DNA of 64,000 bases from Anabaena minutissima FACHB-250. GTDB lineage: Bacteria > Cyanobacteriota > Cyanobacteriia > Cyanobacteriales > Nostocaceae. Position 1 is the first letter of the stretch, and each line of letters starts with the position of its first letter. The notes under the pieces are model-generated. The model did not search any database. It was not told the DNA's origin and was given only the letters and a program-made list of their open reading frames with translations. This document shows positions 44,686 through 53,198 of this stretch, piece by piece. The stretch lies in assembly GCF_014697125.1 (NCBI RefSeq), contig NZ_JACJRG010000007.1, positions 153,473-217,472 of the forward strand, read 5' to 3'. Both the position numbers and the translations under genes were made by a program.

Positions 44686-46311
44686 ATGCTAAACAATAAG
44701 TTTTATAGTCGCCGTCGTTTTCTCCAAAATACGGCCCTATTTTCTACTGCTTTGATGAGTTCATTAGTCACCGATCGCTGGGTGAATGCACAAGAAGAAA
44801 CAGTAGAAGCTCTAGTCATTGGTAGCGGTTTTGGTGGTGCTGTAGCAGCTCTGCGTTTAGGGGAAGCGGGGATCAACACATTGATTCTAGAACGAGGTCG
44901 TCGTTGGCCGATCACATCTGCACAAAATACTTTTGCGACATACCGTAATCCTGATGGTCGGGCGGCTTGGCTAAGTCCCAAAACATTGATATTTGACGAA
45001 GTTCCGATAGATGTCTATCCAGGGATTTTAGACCGTCAAGATGAAAAAGGAATTTCTGTTTATTGTGGTGCGGGAGTTGGTGGTGGTTCTTTAGTCTATA
45101 ACGGTGTAACCTACCAACCTCCACGGGAGATATTCCATCGGGTCTTTCCTCAAGCAATTGACTATGACCAGATGGATAAAATTTATTATCCCCGTGTTCG
45201 TGCTGTCATCAAACCAGCACCAATTCCTCAAGATATTTTGGCAACTAAATACTATTTGTCTACTAGATTGTTTCTTCAGCAAGCTGCCAATGCTGGATTA
45301 CCCAGTCAGTTACTAGATATCGCTGTAGATTGGGACGTTATTCGTCAGGAAATTAATGGGACTAAAATTCCTTCAGCGATTATTGGCGAAGACTGGTATG
45401 GAATGAATAGTGGGGCGAAAAAGAGTTTAGATCGTAATTATTTAGTACAGGCAGAGCAAACTGGTCATGTAGAGATTTTACCTCTGCATATCGCCACAGA
45501 GATATCTGAAGTTCCAGGACATGGCTATCGAGTTGTATGTAACCAGATTGATGAGTCTGGAGCAGTCATTGCTACGAAAACTATTGTCTGTAAATATCTA
45601 TTTTTAGCGGCTGGTTCTATGGGAACTTCTCGGCTTTTAGTCAAAGCCAAAGCCACAGGTACACTACCTAGATTAAACAATTACATTGGTCTAGACTGGG
45701 GGACTAATGGAGATACTTTTTCTATTCGTTCAGGTTTCCCATTACCTACAAACACTAATCTAGGGGGGCCTGCCACTGCGGTTATTCAAGACTTTAATAA
45801 TCCTTTTGGCCCAATATCTGTAGAATTGCTCTCGGTATGGAATGCACCAGATGGCATCCTTGCATTTGTTGGTATAGGACTACCTTCCGTGAAGGGGAAA
45901 TTTGATTACGATGCCATGAAAGGTTTAGTAAGGCTAACTTGGCCTGATACTAAAGTTGTGGGAGATCCGCAACTATTGAAAGCCACACAATTTGCTTACC
46001 GAGTAATTGACAGAAAAAATGCTCTTTCATTTGGCAAGACACAAACAAATACCACAATAGGTAGCTACTATCCTCATAAGACCAAGATTATGGGTGCAGT
46101 ATCTGATACATTTCCGACTTTCCATCCTTTAGGGGGAGCAGTCTTAGGAAAAGCTTGTGACCTTTATGGTCGGGTCATGGGTTATCAAGGGTTGTATGTT
46201 GTTGATGGCGCACTGATGCCCGGATCTACAGGATGTACAAACCCCTCTTTGACGATCGCAGCTGTGGCAGAGCGTTGTCTAGAAAAAATTATTGCAGAAG
46301 ATATTGTTTAA
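44686..46311 (+). CDS. Tat-exported GMC / cholesterol-oxidase-like FAD oxidoreductase
   Basis: About 541 aa. The start MLNNKFYSRRRFLQN at 44686 is preferred: GAAGAG is 5 bases upstream and it exposes a twin-arginine signal (SRRRFLQ plus a hydrophobic core); longer starts back to 44572 only add unconserved residues. The FAD motif ALVIGSGFGGAVAALRLGEAG, the glycine-rich CGAGVGGGSLVYNGV, and C-terminal FHPLGGAVLGKACDLYG and GSTGCTNPSLTIAAVAERC match the cholesterol-oxidase-like branch of GMC enzymes. It would oxidise an alcohol in the periplasm with O2 or another acceptor. It lies between exported cupin and propeller proteins, which suggests a surface oxidative step. Confidence 0.87.
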   Translation: MLNNKFYSRRRFLQNTALFSTALMSSLVTDRWVNAQEETVEALVIGSGFGGAVAALRLGEAGINTLILERGRRWPITSAQNTFATYRNPDGRAAWLSPKTLIFDEVPIDVYPGILDRQDEKGISVYCGAGVGGGSLVYNGVTYQPPREIFHRVFPQAIDYDQMDKIYYPRVRAVIKPAPIPQDILATKYYLSTRLFLQQAANAGLPSQLLDIAVDWDVIRQEINGTKIPSAIIGEDWYGMNSGAKKSLDRNYLVQAEQTGHVEILPLHIATEISEVPGHGYRVVCNQIDESGAVIATKTIVCKYLFLAAGSMGTSRLLVKAKATGTLPRLNNYIGLDWGTNGDTFSIRSGFPLPTNTNLGGPATAVIQDFNNPFGPISVELLSVWNAPDGILAFVGIGLPSVKGKFDYDAMKGLVRLTWPDTKVVGDPQLLKATQFAYRVIDRKNALSFGKTQTNTTIGSYYPHKTKIMGAVSDTFPTFHPLGGAVLGKACDLYGRVMGYQGLYVVDGALMPGSTGCTNPSLTIAAVAERCLEKIIAEDIV

Positions 46312-46350
46312 CGGCTATTGAAATAACTTCAGATTGAAAAGGATAGTGTT

Positions 46351-47496
46351 GTGAGAATACATTACTGGGCTATTGGTTTGTTGTCTCTATTGACAATTAG
46401 TGTTCCAGAAGTAGCGCAGGCGGCGCGGTTGTTGGGGGACTCCCGCGTGTTTGCTGAACTTCCCTATGAGCCGGGTTTCCCTGAAGATATTGAAATATTA
46501 GGCGATCGCGTGTTTATTTCGGGGCCTGCCCAGTCTAATCTGTTTGTTCAACCAAGTGTCCTAGAGTATAATTTGGACTCTGGTGCATTTGTGCGAGAAT
46601 ATCAAATTACAGGTCAGAATCCGAACTTAGCGCAGGCGATCGCAGGTATTGTCTTCGATAAAAATAATCGGCTTTACGTGAGCGATATCCAACAGGGAAT
46701 CATCCGATTTGATGTCACTCAACCTAACCCCTTTCAAGAAATTTATGCCACCGCATTACCAGATATACCGATCTGCTCTGGTGTTTCTGCCGGAACTCCT
46801 TGCTCACCCAATGCCGTAGAATTGCCGCCACTAATTAACGATATTATCTTTGATGCCAAAGGTAATCTCTATATTTCTGATTCATTTCAGTCTACAATCT
46901 GGCGAGTTGCTCCTGGTGGCGGCAACCCAGAAATTTGGTATCAGGACAGCCGCTTTGATGGTTTTGGGGCGAACACGCTGCGAGTTGACCCTACAGGCAA
47001 ACAGCTCTATGTAGCGGCAACCTTAGACCCACTAGGTCAGGGATTCATCTACACTTTACCTCTGACTGATGCTCCCACTGCTACGGATATGTCAACTTTT
47101 TTCCAGTATGCAACTAATGAAGCTCCTGCGGGGCTGGAATTTGGTGCATCAGGTAATCTTTACGTAGTTCTGGGGAAAGGCAACCAGATTTCGGTTCTAT
47201 CCCCCAATGGCACAGAAATCAATCGGTTTTCTGGCCCGGCAATCAGACCTAATGACCCCAGTAATCCTTTGCAGTGGAGGAATCCATCTAATATTACATT
47301 TAACAACAAAACCCGTTCACTGTTGGTAACTAACAATCCCATACCCACCATCTTTGACCCCCAGCCAGAGTTTGCAGTCTACGATGTGTTTGTAGATGAT
47401 GTTGCCGTTGGAGTTCCTGAACCGAGCAGTGTGTTAGGAACTATTTTGTTTTTGATATTAGGCTGGTGTTTTGGGACTCGGCAAAGGGAGTGCTGA
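46351..47496 (+). CDS. Exported SMP-30/gluconolactonase-like beta-propeller with PEP-CTERM
   Basis: 381 aa with a GTG start preceded by AAGGA at 8 bases. Signal peptide ends VAQAARLL. The body shows six or so propeller blades with motifs such as GIVFDKNNRLYVSDIQQG, IIFDAKGNLYISDSFQST and LEFGASGNLYVVLGKGN. The end VPEPSSVLGTILFLILGWC with GTRQREC is a PEP-CTERM sorting signal. Such propellers act as lactonases or bind ligands. The stop codon falls inside a heptamer repeat tract, so the exact C-terminus may have shifted by repeat insertion. It is the last of four exported proteins in a row. Confidence 0.82.
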   Translation: MRIHYWAIGLLSLLTISVPEVAQAARLLGDSRVFAELPYEPGFPEDIEILGDRVFISGPAQSNLFVQPSVLEYNLDSGAFVREYQITGQNPNLAQAIAGIVFDKNNRLYVSDIQQGIIRFDVTQPNPFQEIYATALPDIPICSGVSAGTPCSPNAVELPPLINDIIFDAKGNLYISDSFQSTIWRVAPGGGNPEIWYQDSRFDGFGANTLRVDPTGKQLYVAATLDPLGQGFIYTLPLTDAPTATDMSTFFQYATNEAPAGLEFGASGNLYVVLGKGNQISVLSPNGTEINRFSGPAIRPNDPSNPLQWRNPSNITFNNKTRSLLVTNNPIPTIFDPQPEFAVYDVFVDDVAVGVPEPSSVLGTILFLILGWCFGTRQREC

Positions 47497-47543
47497 GTAG
47501 TGAGTGCTGAGTATTGAGTAGTAAGTAGTAAGTAGTGAGTTCT
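47488..47543. repeat. Heptanucleotide tandem repeat (GAGTGCT / GAGTAGT family)
   Basis: Eight units, GAGTGCT, GAGTAGT, GAGTATT, AAGTAGT and variants, begin within the last three codons of the propeller gene and continue into the intergenic DNA. They are followed by CCCTGCTCCCTGCTCC repeats to about 47585. Confidence 0.8.
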
Positions 47544-47727
47544 GAAAAATTCTCCCCTGCTCCCTGCTCCCTGCTCCCCTGCTTGCTGGGCATTGCGGTT
47601 AGAAATAAAAAAAATTGGTTTTTAATCACGCAACTGTCGAAATGTCCTTTCTGCAAACGTCATAAATTTAGAAAGCATAAAATACTTCTGTGCTTCGCTC
47701 AAGTCGATTACAAATATACTAACCAAC

Positions 47728-48063
47728 ATGAAGTACGCAATTCTAGTTTACGAAACAGAGCAAGATTTTTCTAATCGCCCTACAGTCAAGGCCGCTTACA
47801 ATGCTTACTCCCAAGCCTTAGTGGAGGCTGGGGTAATTGCAGGTGGCGCAGAATTACATCCATCGCACACTGGTACAACCATCCGTTTAAGAGATGGACA
47901 ACGGAAAGTTCAGGATGGCCCTTACGCGGATACTAAAGAGCAACTCGGTGGTTTATTTATCATCGATGTACCAAATCTAGATGCAGCAATGGATTGGGCT
48001 GCACGTTGTCCAGCTGCGAGTCAATGCTGTGTTGAAGTTAGACCTTTAGTATCCACAAATTAG
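47728..48063 (+). CDS. YCII/DGPF-domain protein
   Basis: 111 aa. The segment VQDGPYADTKEQLGGLFII is the DGPF signature (DGPF(A/T)ETKEQLGG) of YCII-related proteins that are typically encoded beside ECF sigma factors of the ECF42 group. The rest follows the family: MKYAILVYETE at the start, and LDAAMDWAARCP with conserved Cys and His/Asp positions. Its function is unknown in the family. It begins an apparent three-gene unit, with GST starting 16 bases after its stop and the sigma gene 3 bases after GST. No strong ribosome site precedes it. Confidence 0.85.
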   Translation: MKYAILVYETEQDFSNRPTVKAAYNAYSQALVEAGVIAGGAELHPSHTGTTIRLRDGQRKVQDGPYADTKEQLGGLFIIDVPNLDAAMDWAARCPAASQCCVEVRPLVSTN

Positions 48064-48079
48064 GAATAGGAAAACTGAT

Positions 48080-48697
48080 ATGAAGCTTTATTACTTTCCC
48101 CCCTCTCCCAATACCAGAAAAGCTCATGCTGTTGCGCTCCACCTGGAACTTCCCTTTGACCTCAGATTTGTTGATATCCAAAAAGGTGAACAGCATACAC
48201 CAGAATATCTCCAGTTAAATCCCACTGGACGGACTCCAGTATTGCAGGATGGCGACTTTGTGATTTGGGAATCAACTGCTATTATGCAATATCTAGCTAG
48301 CCAAGTCCCCAACACTCTCTGGCCTGATGATATCAAAAGCCGTGCAGAGATAGTGCGTTGGCAAAGCTGGCAACTAGCCCATTGGGTTCAGGGGTGTCAG
48401 TCTTTACAATATGAGAATTTTGTCAAACAGTTGACACAACAAGGCGATCCCGATCCAGAAGTTGTGGAACGCGCCACCAAAATCTTCCACAAGGAAGCAG
48501 CCGTGTTAAATAACCATTTAGCCGATCGCGAGTTTCTAGTCAACAATACTCTCACATTAGCTGATTTTTCAGTGGCTAGTGATTTGACTTATGCAGTACC
48601 AGGCCGTTTCCCCCTAGAAAACTATCCTCACATTCAGGCTTGGTACGCTAGGATTGAGCAGTTACCTGCTTGGCAGAAAACCGCACCACAAGGCTAA
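48080..48697 (+). CDS. Glutathione S-transferase
   Basis: 205 aa, a normal length. The thioredoxin-like N-terminal domain carries PPSPNTRKAHAVALHLEL (Ser/Asn activation region), NPTGRTPVLQDGDFVIWES and the ESTAIMQYLA turn; the helical C-terminal domain has FLVNNTLTLADFSVASDL. Such GSTs conjugate or reduce electrophiles with glutathione. It sits between the DGPF protein and the sigma factor genes, AGGA 9 bases before the ATG, with the sigma gene starting three bases after its stop. A role in electrophile stress fits that position, but this is inference. Confidence 0.9.
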   Translation: MKLYYFPPSPNTRKAHAVALHLELPFDLRFVDIQKGEQHTPEYLQLNPTGRTPVLQDGDFVIWESTAIMQYLASQVPNTLWPDDIKSRAEIVRWQSWQLAHWVQGCQSLQYENFVKQLTQQGDPDPEVVERATKIFHKEAAVLNNHLADREFLVNNTLTLADFSVASDLTYAVPGRFPLENYPHIQAWYARIEQLPAWQKTAPQG

Positions 48698-48700
48698 AAT

Positions 48701-49924
48701 ATGCTGATAGATGCACGTCGAGCAGCAGAACTGGCAGCACGCAACTCCTATGGGCGTTTAGTTGCTTATCTAGCAGTGCGATCGCGGGATGTGGCGGCTG
48801 CGGAGGATGCGCTCGGCGATGCCTTCCTCGCTGCCTTAAAAACTTGGACAGAAAGCGGAGTTCCTAAAAATCCTGAAGCCTGGTTATTGGTAGCTGCACG
48901 GCATCGTCTGATTGATGATGTGCGGCGCACCCAAGTCAAAGATAGGGTAATCCATGCCCTTAAACTGACAGGAACGCAGACACAACTTCCACCTCCCCTA
49001 GAAGGAATTGCGTTTCCAGATGAACGGTTGAAACTGCTGTTTATCTGCGCTCACCCTGCGATTGATCCGGGCATCCATACGCCATTAATGTTGCAAACCG
49101 TACTCGGTCTGAATGCGGCTCAGATTGCCTCCGCTTTTCTGATTTCCCCTGCAACTATGAGTCAACGCCTTGTCCGTACCAAGGCGAAAATTCGAGATGC
49201 TGGTATTGCCTTTGAGTTACCAGAGGCGGGAGAGTTATCGAGCCGATTGGAAGCAGTGCTAGAAGCCATATACGCTGCTTATACCAATGGGTGGGACAAT
49301 GTGACTGGGGGCGATCCTCGACATCAAGGACTGGCAGAAGAAGCAATTTGGCTAGCGCGTTTGTGTGTTCAACTGATGCCCAAAGAACCAGAAGCGCGGG
49401 GACTACTAGCACTGATGCTTCATTGTGAAGCCCGACGAGCATCGCGACGGACAGCTAATGGTTCGTATGTGCCGTTATCGGAACAAGATACCACGCTGTG
49501 GTCACAGTCAATGATTGATGAAGCCGAACGTGAACTGGCGCAGGCCGCAACATTGAAGAAATTGGGACGCTTTCAACTTGAGGCGGCGATTCAATCAATT
49601 CATGCCCAACGTCTAGTAACTCACCGTATTAATTGGGAGGCTTTAGCACTCTTATATGAAGGATTAATTCAGTTTTCACCAACTCTAGGAGCGTTAGTTA
49701 GTCATGCCGCCGCGATCGCCGAAGCCAAAGGCTTAGAACAGGGCTTAACGCTTCTAGAAGCTATCCCTGCCGAAGCAGTCAGAAACTATCAGCCATATTG
49801 GGCAATTAAGGCTCACTTACTCAAGCATTTAGGACGGAAAGCTGATGCCCAAACGGCTTATGCTCGTGCTATCGGTCTTACAGAAGACTCTGCAATACGT
49901 GATTTTTTGATGGGTCAACAGTAA
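48701..49924 (+). CDS. ECF sigma factor with long TPR-like C-terminal extension (ECF42 type)
   Basis: 407 aa. Residues 1-175 are the sigma2 and sigma4 regions: RSRDVAAAEDALGDAFLAAL in region 2, and VLGLNAAQIASAFLISPATMSQRLVRTK as the region-4 helix-turn-helix. The rest is helical, with IYAAYTNGW and LARLCVQLMPKEPEARGLLALM, then TPR-like repeats. This layout, plus the neighbouring DGPF protein, defines the ECF42 group. No anti-sigma factor is adjacent; in this group the C-terminal extension is thought to control activity. It may transcribe its own operon. The start follows the GST stop by three bases. Confidence 0.92.
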   Translation: MLIDARRAAELAARNSYGRLVAYLAVRSRDVAAAEDALGDAFLAALKTWTESGVPKNPEAWLLVAARHRLIDDVRRTQVKDRVIHALKLTGTQTQLPPPLEGIAFPDERLKLLFICAHPAIDPGIHTPLMLQTVLGLNAAQIASAFLISPATMSQRLVRTKAKIRDAGIAFELPEAGELSSRLEAVLEAIYAAYTNGWDNVTGGDPRHQGLAEEAIWLARLCVQLMPKEPEARGLLALMLHCEARRASRRTANGSYVPLSEQDTTLWSQSMIDEAERELAQAATLKKLGRFQLEAAIQSIHAQRLVTHRINWEALALLYEGLIQFSPTLGALVSHAAAIAEAKGLEQGLTLLEAIPAEAVRNYQPYWAIKAHLLKHLGRKADAQTAYARAIGLTEDSAIRDFLMGQQ

Positions 49925-49942
49925 CCCAAGGTAAGTTAAATC

Positions 49943-49974
49943 AATTCGCAATTCGCAATTCGCAATTCGCAATT
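49943..49974. repeat. Heptanucleotide tandem repeat (AATTCGC)4.5
   Basis: Four full units of AATTCGC plus a partial copy between the sigma factor and the SDR gene. It is the reverse complement of the unit repeated at 54378-54417. Confidence 0.9.
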
Positions 49975-50074
49975 ACTTGTTGTAACAGGGATTTAGAAAG
50001 AGCCACAACACTTGCGGCTTGATAGAAGCCAGGGATTTAAACACTTACATTTTGTTAAATCAAGCTAAATTTTT

Positions 50075-50839
50075 ATGAAAATTAATAGCAACACAGTTTT
50101 GATTACTGGTGGAAGCTCAGGTATTGGATTAGCGATCGCCAAAGCTTTCTTAAACTTAAACAATCAAGTCATTATCTGTGGTCGTAATCAACAAAAGTTG
50201 GCGCAAGCGAGCCAAACTTACCCGCAACTGCACACTTTTTTGTGTGATATTACTCAACCAGATCAGGTTAGCGAGATGTTCACCGCTATTAAGTCTCAAT
50301 TTGGGGAACTAAATTTACTGGTGAACAATGCCGGCATCATAAAATTTTATGACTTCATTCACGATGAAGATGCACTCAACAGTGGTGAAGAAGAGATTGC
50401 CACAAATTTGCTTGGGACTTTACGTGTCACCAAATCTGCATTGCCATTACTTTTAAATAGCAAGGAATCTGCTATTGTGACACTTTCATCCATAGTTGCC
50501 CTCGTACCATCTGCAAATATAGGCATTTATGCGGCAACAAAGGCAGCTTTACACTCATTCTCCCGTTCTTTGCGACAGCAGCTAGAGCAAACCACTGTCA
50601 AGGTGTTTGAAGTGATGCCACCTTTTGTCGATACAGAAGCAATCCAGCACATCAAAGCGGATAAAGTTTCGCCAGATGAGGTGGCGGAGGCTTTAATCAA
50701 AGGTCTACGTACTAACAATTATGAGATTCGAGTTGGGCCTGCGAAAGCTCTTTACTTTGCACATCGGCTCTCACCCGCTAAGGCCGAAGATATACTTAAA
50801 CAGCTTGAATCCAAAGCCTTTAAAGTTCAGATGACATAA
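50075..50839 (+). CDS. Short-chain dehydrogenase/reductase, DltE-like
   Basis: 254 aa. Cofactor motif TGGSSGIGLAIAKAF, then LLVNNAGI, the catalytic serine in VTLSSIVA, and the YAATK pair (YxxxK). The loop ICGRNQQKL is positive and points to NADP(H). PPFVDTEA and LSPAKAEDIL match the DltE-like branch. It would reduce or oxidise a ketone/alcohol in the cytoplasm; the substrate is unknown. The DUF302 gene follows after about 43 bases, so both may be cotranscribed. The ribosome site is weak. Confidence 0.9.
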   Translation: MKINSNTVLITGGSSGIGLAIAKAFLNLNNQVIICGRNQQKLAQASQTYPQLHTFLCDITQPDQVSEMFTAIKSQFGELNLLVNNAGIIKFYDFIHDEDALNSGEEEIATNLLGTLRVTKSALPLLLNSKESAIVTLSSIVALVPSANIGIYAATKAALHSFSRSLRQQLEQTTVKVFEVMPPFVDTEAIQHIKADKVSPDEVAEALIKGLRTNNYEIRVGPAKALYFAHRLSPAKAEDILKQLESKAFKVQMT

Positions 50840-50882
50840 ATCTTCCAACTCAAATATTGCATAAAAATTGCAGGAGAAACAG

Positions 50883-51398
50883 ATGACAACTGTCCATTCC
50901 AGAACTAATGTTAATTTCATGGTAACGCGCGTTGTTGTGTGTTCTGAGAAGACATTTGATGCAGTGACAAGGGCAATTGAATCAATGGCTTCTCAAGCTG
51001 ATAACCAACTTCTCAGACAGTTGAAAAGATTGGATACAAACAAATCTTTTGATCAGGTGAAAAGTGCAGTTGAGTCAATGCTGGGGAAAAGTGGACTGAC
51101 AATTTTGGTAGATTTTGAACTGGGTGGATTACTCACATCTCAATCTGGTAAGCGTAATAAATCCAAGCTTTATATAATTGGCAACCCGCTAATAGCTAAC
51201 CAAATGTTTGAACAAGATCCGGCGGTGGGATTGTATGTTCCATTGCGTCTATTTGTGTATGAAAATTTTGATGGCAAGACTTATGTGACTTATGATAAGC
51301 CATCATCATTGCTAGGTCAATTACAGAACGAAGAGATTTTGCAGGTGGCGCAAATGCTTGACCGTAAGCTTGAAGATTTGGTAGCGATCGCTGTATAA
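50883..51398 (+). CDS. DUF302-like protein (copy 2)
   Basis: 171 aa from the ATG at 50883, set by AGGAG 7 bases upstream (an ATG at 50868 adds five residues). It shares the motif series of the copy at 22503-23006: SKLYIIGNPLIANQMF, VGLYVPLRLFVYEN, TYDKPSSLLGQLQN and AQMLDRKLEDLV. The paralog sits at the end of the polyketide operon 28 kb away on the other strand, which suggests duplication and shared chemistry between the two halves of the region. Function unknown. Confidence 0.8.
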   Translation: MTTVHSRTNVNFMVTRVVVCSEKTFDAVTRAIESMASQADNQLLRQLKRLDTNKSFDQVKSAVESMLGKSGLTILVDFELGGLLTSQSGKRNKSKLYIIGNPLIANQMFEQDPAVGLYVPLRLFVYENFDGKTYVTYDKPSSLLGQLQNEEILQVAQMLDRKLEDLVAIAV

Positions 51399-51444
51399 AA
51401 TCGACTTAATTAGTTGTATTTTACAAAATATTCACGGAGCATAA

Positions 51445-52236
51445 ATGATTATGTCTCAAATAACTGTAAGGCAAAAAAATTTTAATTTTTCTCCGCAGAT
51501 TCAAAGATACTGGTATGGAAACAGTGCCTTCAAAACACACTTTTTTAACAGCATTACACTGCTGTTTCCCGATGGCGAACAATTCATGCTGCGGACGATA
51601 AAAAGACAAATCAAGCAGATTGAAAATACCCAATTAAAACAGGAAGCGGTGGCGTTTGTTGGTCAGGAAGCACAACACGCTGTTCAGCATGAGAAATTTT
51701 GGCAGATCCTCTACCAACAAGGTTATACGTTTGACATATATCTTCGCTGCTTACGGTTTATTCTTTTTAATGTTTGTGAAAAGCGATTAAGTATTAAATT
51801 TAAGCTAGCTATGATCGCCGGAGTAGAGCATTTTACAAATGTTATCGCTGAACTTACTTTGAAAGAAGAATTATTTGCAGATGCAGAACCTATAATGAAG
51901 GAGCTTTTCGAGTGGCATTCTGCTGAAGAAATTGAGCATAAAACAGTCGCCTATGACGTTTTTCAAGATGTAACTCAGAGTTACCTAATTCGTCTCTTAG
52001 GTATCATTATGGCTTATACCTTTGTTTTAGGTTTTGTTAACCTAGGGTTACTTATTATGTTACATCATGATAAAAAACTTTTGAATTTTAAAGTTTGGCA
52101 GGAAATGGTACAGTTCTTGTTCAGCGAAGAAAAAATTTTTTTCAAAGTATTCTCTCACTCAATAAAATATTTGAAAATTAATTTTCATCCTTCAGAAAGA
52201 GATAACTTGTTTCTAATTAAAAGGGTGGTTGGCTAA
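51445..52236 (+). CDS. Ferritin-like predicted metal-dependent hydrolase (PF10118 type)
   Basis: 263 aa; GGAG is 7 bases upstream of the ATG. The family pattern is clear: QRYWYGNSAFKTHFFN at the start, the helix EAQHAVQHEKFW and the helix EWHSAEEIEHKTVAYDVF, with His and Glu spaced as in diiron ferritin-like folds. Two hydrophobic segments lie at residues about 185-215 (YTFVLGFVNLGLLIMLHHD). This family is annotated as metal-dependent hydrolase from prediction only. It closes the + strand gene run that begins with the cupins. Confidence 0.8.
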   Translation: MIMSQITVRQKNFNFSPQIQRYWYGNSAFKTHFFNSITLLFPDGEQFMLRTIKRQIKQIENTQLKQEAVAFVGQEAQHAVQHEKFWQILYQQGYTFDIYLRCLRFILFNVCEKRLSIKFKLAMIAGVEHFTNVIAELTLKEELFADAEPIMKELFEWHSAEEIEHKTVAYDVFQDVTQSYLIRLLGIIMAYTFVLGFVNLGLLIMLHHDKKLLNFKVWQEMVQFLFSEEKIFFKVFSHSIKYLKINFHPSERDNLFLIKRVVG

Positions 52237-52239
52237 TAT

Positions 52240-52330
52240 AAGTAGAACTGCGTAAATAATTAAAGGTCTGTATGCAATAGACATCTCCAAAATAGTATAT
52301 TTTGGAGATGTCTATTATGTTGCTTCTATT
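52240..52330 (+). mobile_element. Left-end-like copy of the TAAGTAGAAC element with a perfect hairpin
   Basis: TAAGTAGAAC and GTAAATAATTAAAGGT repeat the left end of the element at 18118-18318. They run into a perfect 19-base inverted repeat (52277-52317) with arms AATAGACATCTCCAAAATA / TATTTTGGAGATGTCTATT and a 3-base loop. The right half of the element is missing or replaced. Confidence 0.5.
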
Positions 52331-52370
52331 GGTGGCGCACCAATTGAAAAAATCAAGCAATACATACAAT
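52320..52370 (+). pseudogene. Remnant of an IS200/IS605-type TnpA C-terminus
   Basis: One frame reads IGGAPIEKIKQYIQS and stops, which resembles the last residues of Y1 (HUH) transposases of the IS200/IS605 group, whose C-terminal helix follows a GGAP-like turn. No start, no catalytic Tyr or HUH motif is present. Nearby hairpins fit the ends of such elements. Evidence rests on a short stretch. Confidence 0.4.
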
Positions 52371-52467
52371 CTTAAGAAGTACCTAACAAATAATTGGAAA
52401 TTACTCAAATCCTCTCCGCACTATTTGAACTACGTTCAAAAACATTTGAGAGGTTTTCTTAATTTCC

Positions 52468-52514
52468 CGCTATTCATCCCTACCTTGCTTCGCTGAAGGT
52501 AGGGATGAATAGCG
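52468..52514. repeat. Perfect long hairpin between the ferritin-like and DUF2267 genes
   Basis: A 19-base stem (CGCTATTCATCCCTACCTT / AAGGTAGGGATGAATAGCG) around a 9-base loop GCTTCGCTG. It lies in the gap between convergent genes and could end transcription from both sides or be the structured end of the adjacent transposon remnant. Confidence 0.7.
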
Positions 52515-52519
52515 TTACG

Positions 52520-52963
52520 TTAAGCACGGACTTCTTCAGGCCAAAGTTCTCGTAACTGAGAAGGCATCATATTAATAACATCTGCAATTTCGCCTCTAGT
52601 CACTCTCTCAGCCAGGAGTTTGAAGACGGCACGCACTACCATCTCAGCATCAATATCGGGGTCAGAAGTGCGGAAGTAGTCACGGATATGTTGTAGAAAT
52701 GCTTCCTTGGTTCTATCTTTAATGGGAGTTGCCCCAGGTCGCCAGTTTTCGTAGTAGAATCCCCCTAGTAAAATGGGCAACTGTGCGCCTAAATGAGCAG
52801 CTTCTTCTATTGTCAGGCGATCGCGCAAAGCGTGCAAGGTCGCCCGCAATCCCTGGAATACCTTGTGTTTGTTATCCCATCCCAATTTATTACATAAATC
52901 GTTTACCCAAGGGATAGTATTCTGCAAGGTTGTATCAAAAATATCTAATCCTGTCATTGTCAT
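52520..52963 (-). CDS. DUF2267 domain protein
   Basis: 147 aa. The family pattern is present: GLDIFDTTLQNTIPWVNDL, LGWDNKHKVFQGLRATLHALRDRL with the following EEAAHLGAQLP, and the end MPSQLRELWP. DUF2267 proteins are small helical proteins found beside many stress genes; the mechanism is unknown. It has its own minus-strand position between a repeat region and the methyltransferase-like gene. No membrane segment. Confidence 0.88.
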   Translation of the reverse strand: MTMTGLDIFDTTLQNTIPWVNDLCNKLGWDNKHKVFQGLRATLHALRDRLTIEEAAHLGAQLPILLGGFYYENWRPGATPIKDRTKEAFLQHIRDYFRTSDPDIDAEMVVRAVFKLLAERVTRGEIADVINMMPSQLRELWPEEVRA

Positions 52964-53198
52964 ACTTTTAGCCCCTATGTTTGACTATTTGTACTAACAG
53001 CAATAGTGAAAATAAAGCTTTACAGTTCTCTAGCCATCCTAAGAAAGTAATCAGTTAACTCTCCTCCAGCTAATGACGTGTGATGCTGGATTTCCTTGTA
53101 TGTCTAAAGAATGAGTTACTGTAATGTAAATTTCTTAATCGAGTAGTATTGGCTGAATTTTTGCAAATCAAAGAAGATGGCTAATTTAAACAAGGAGT

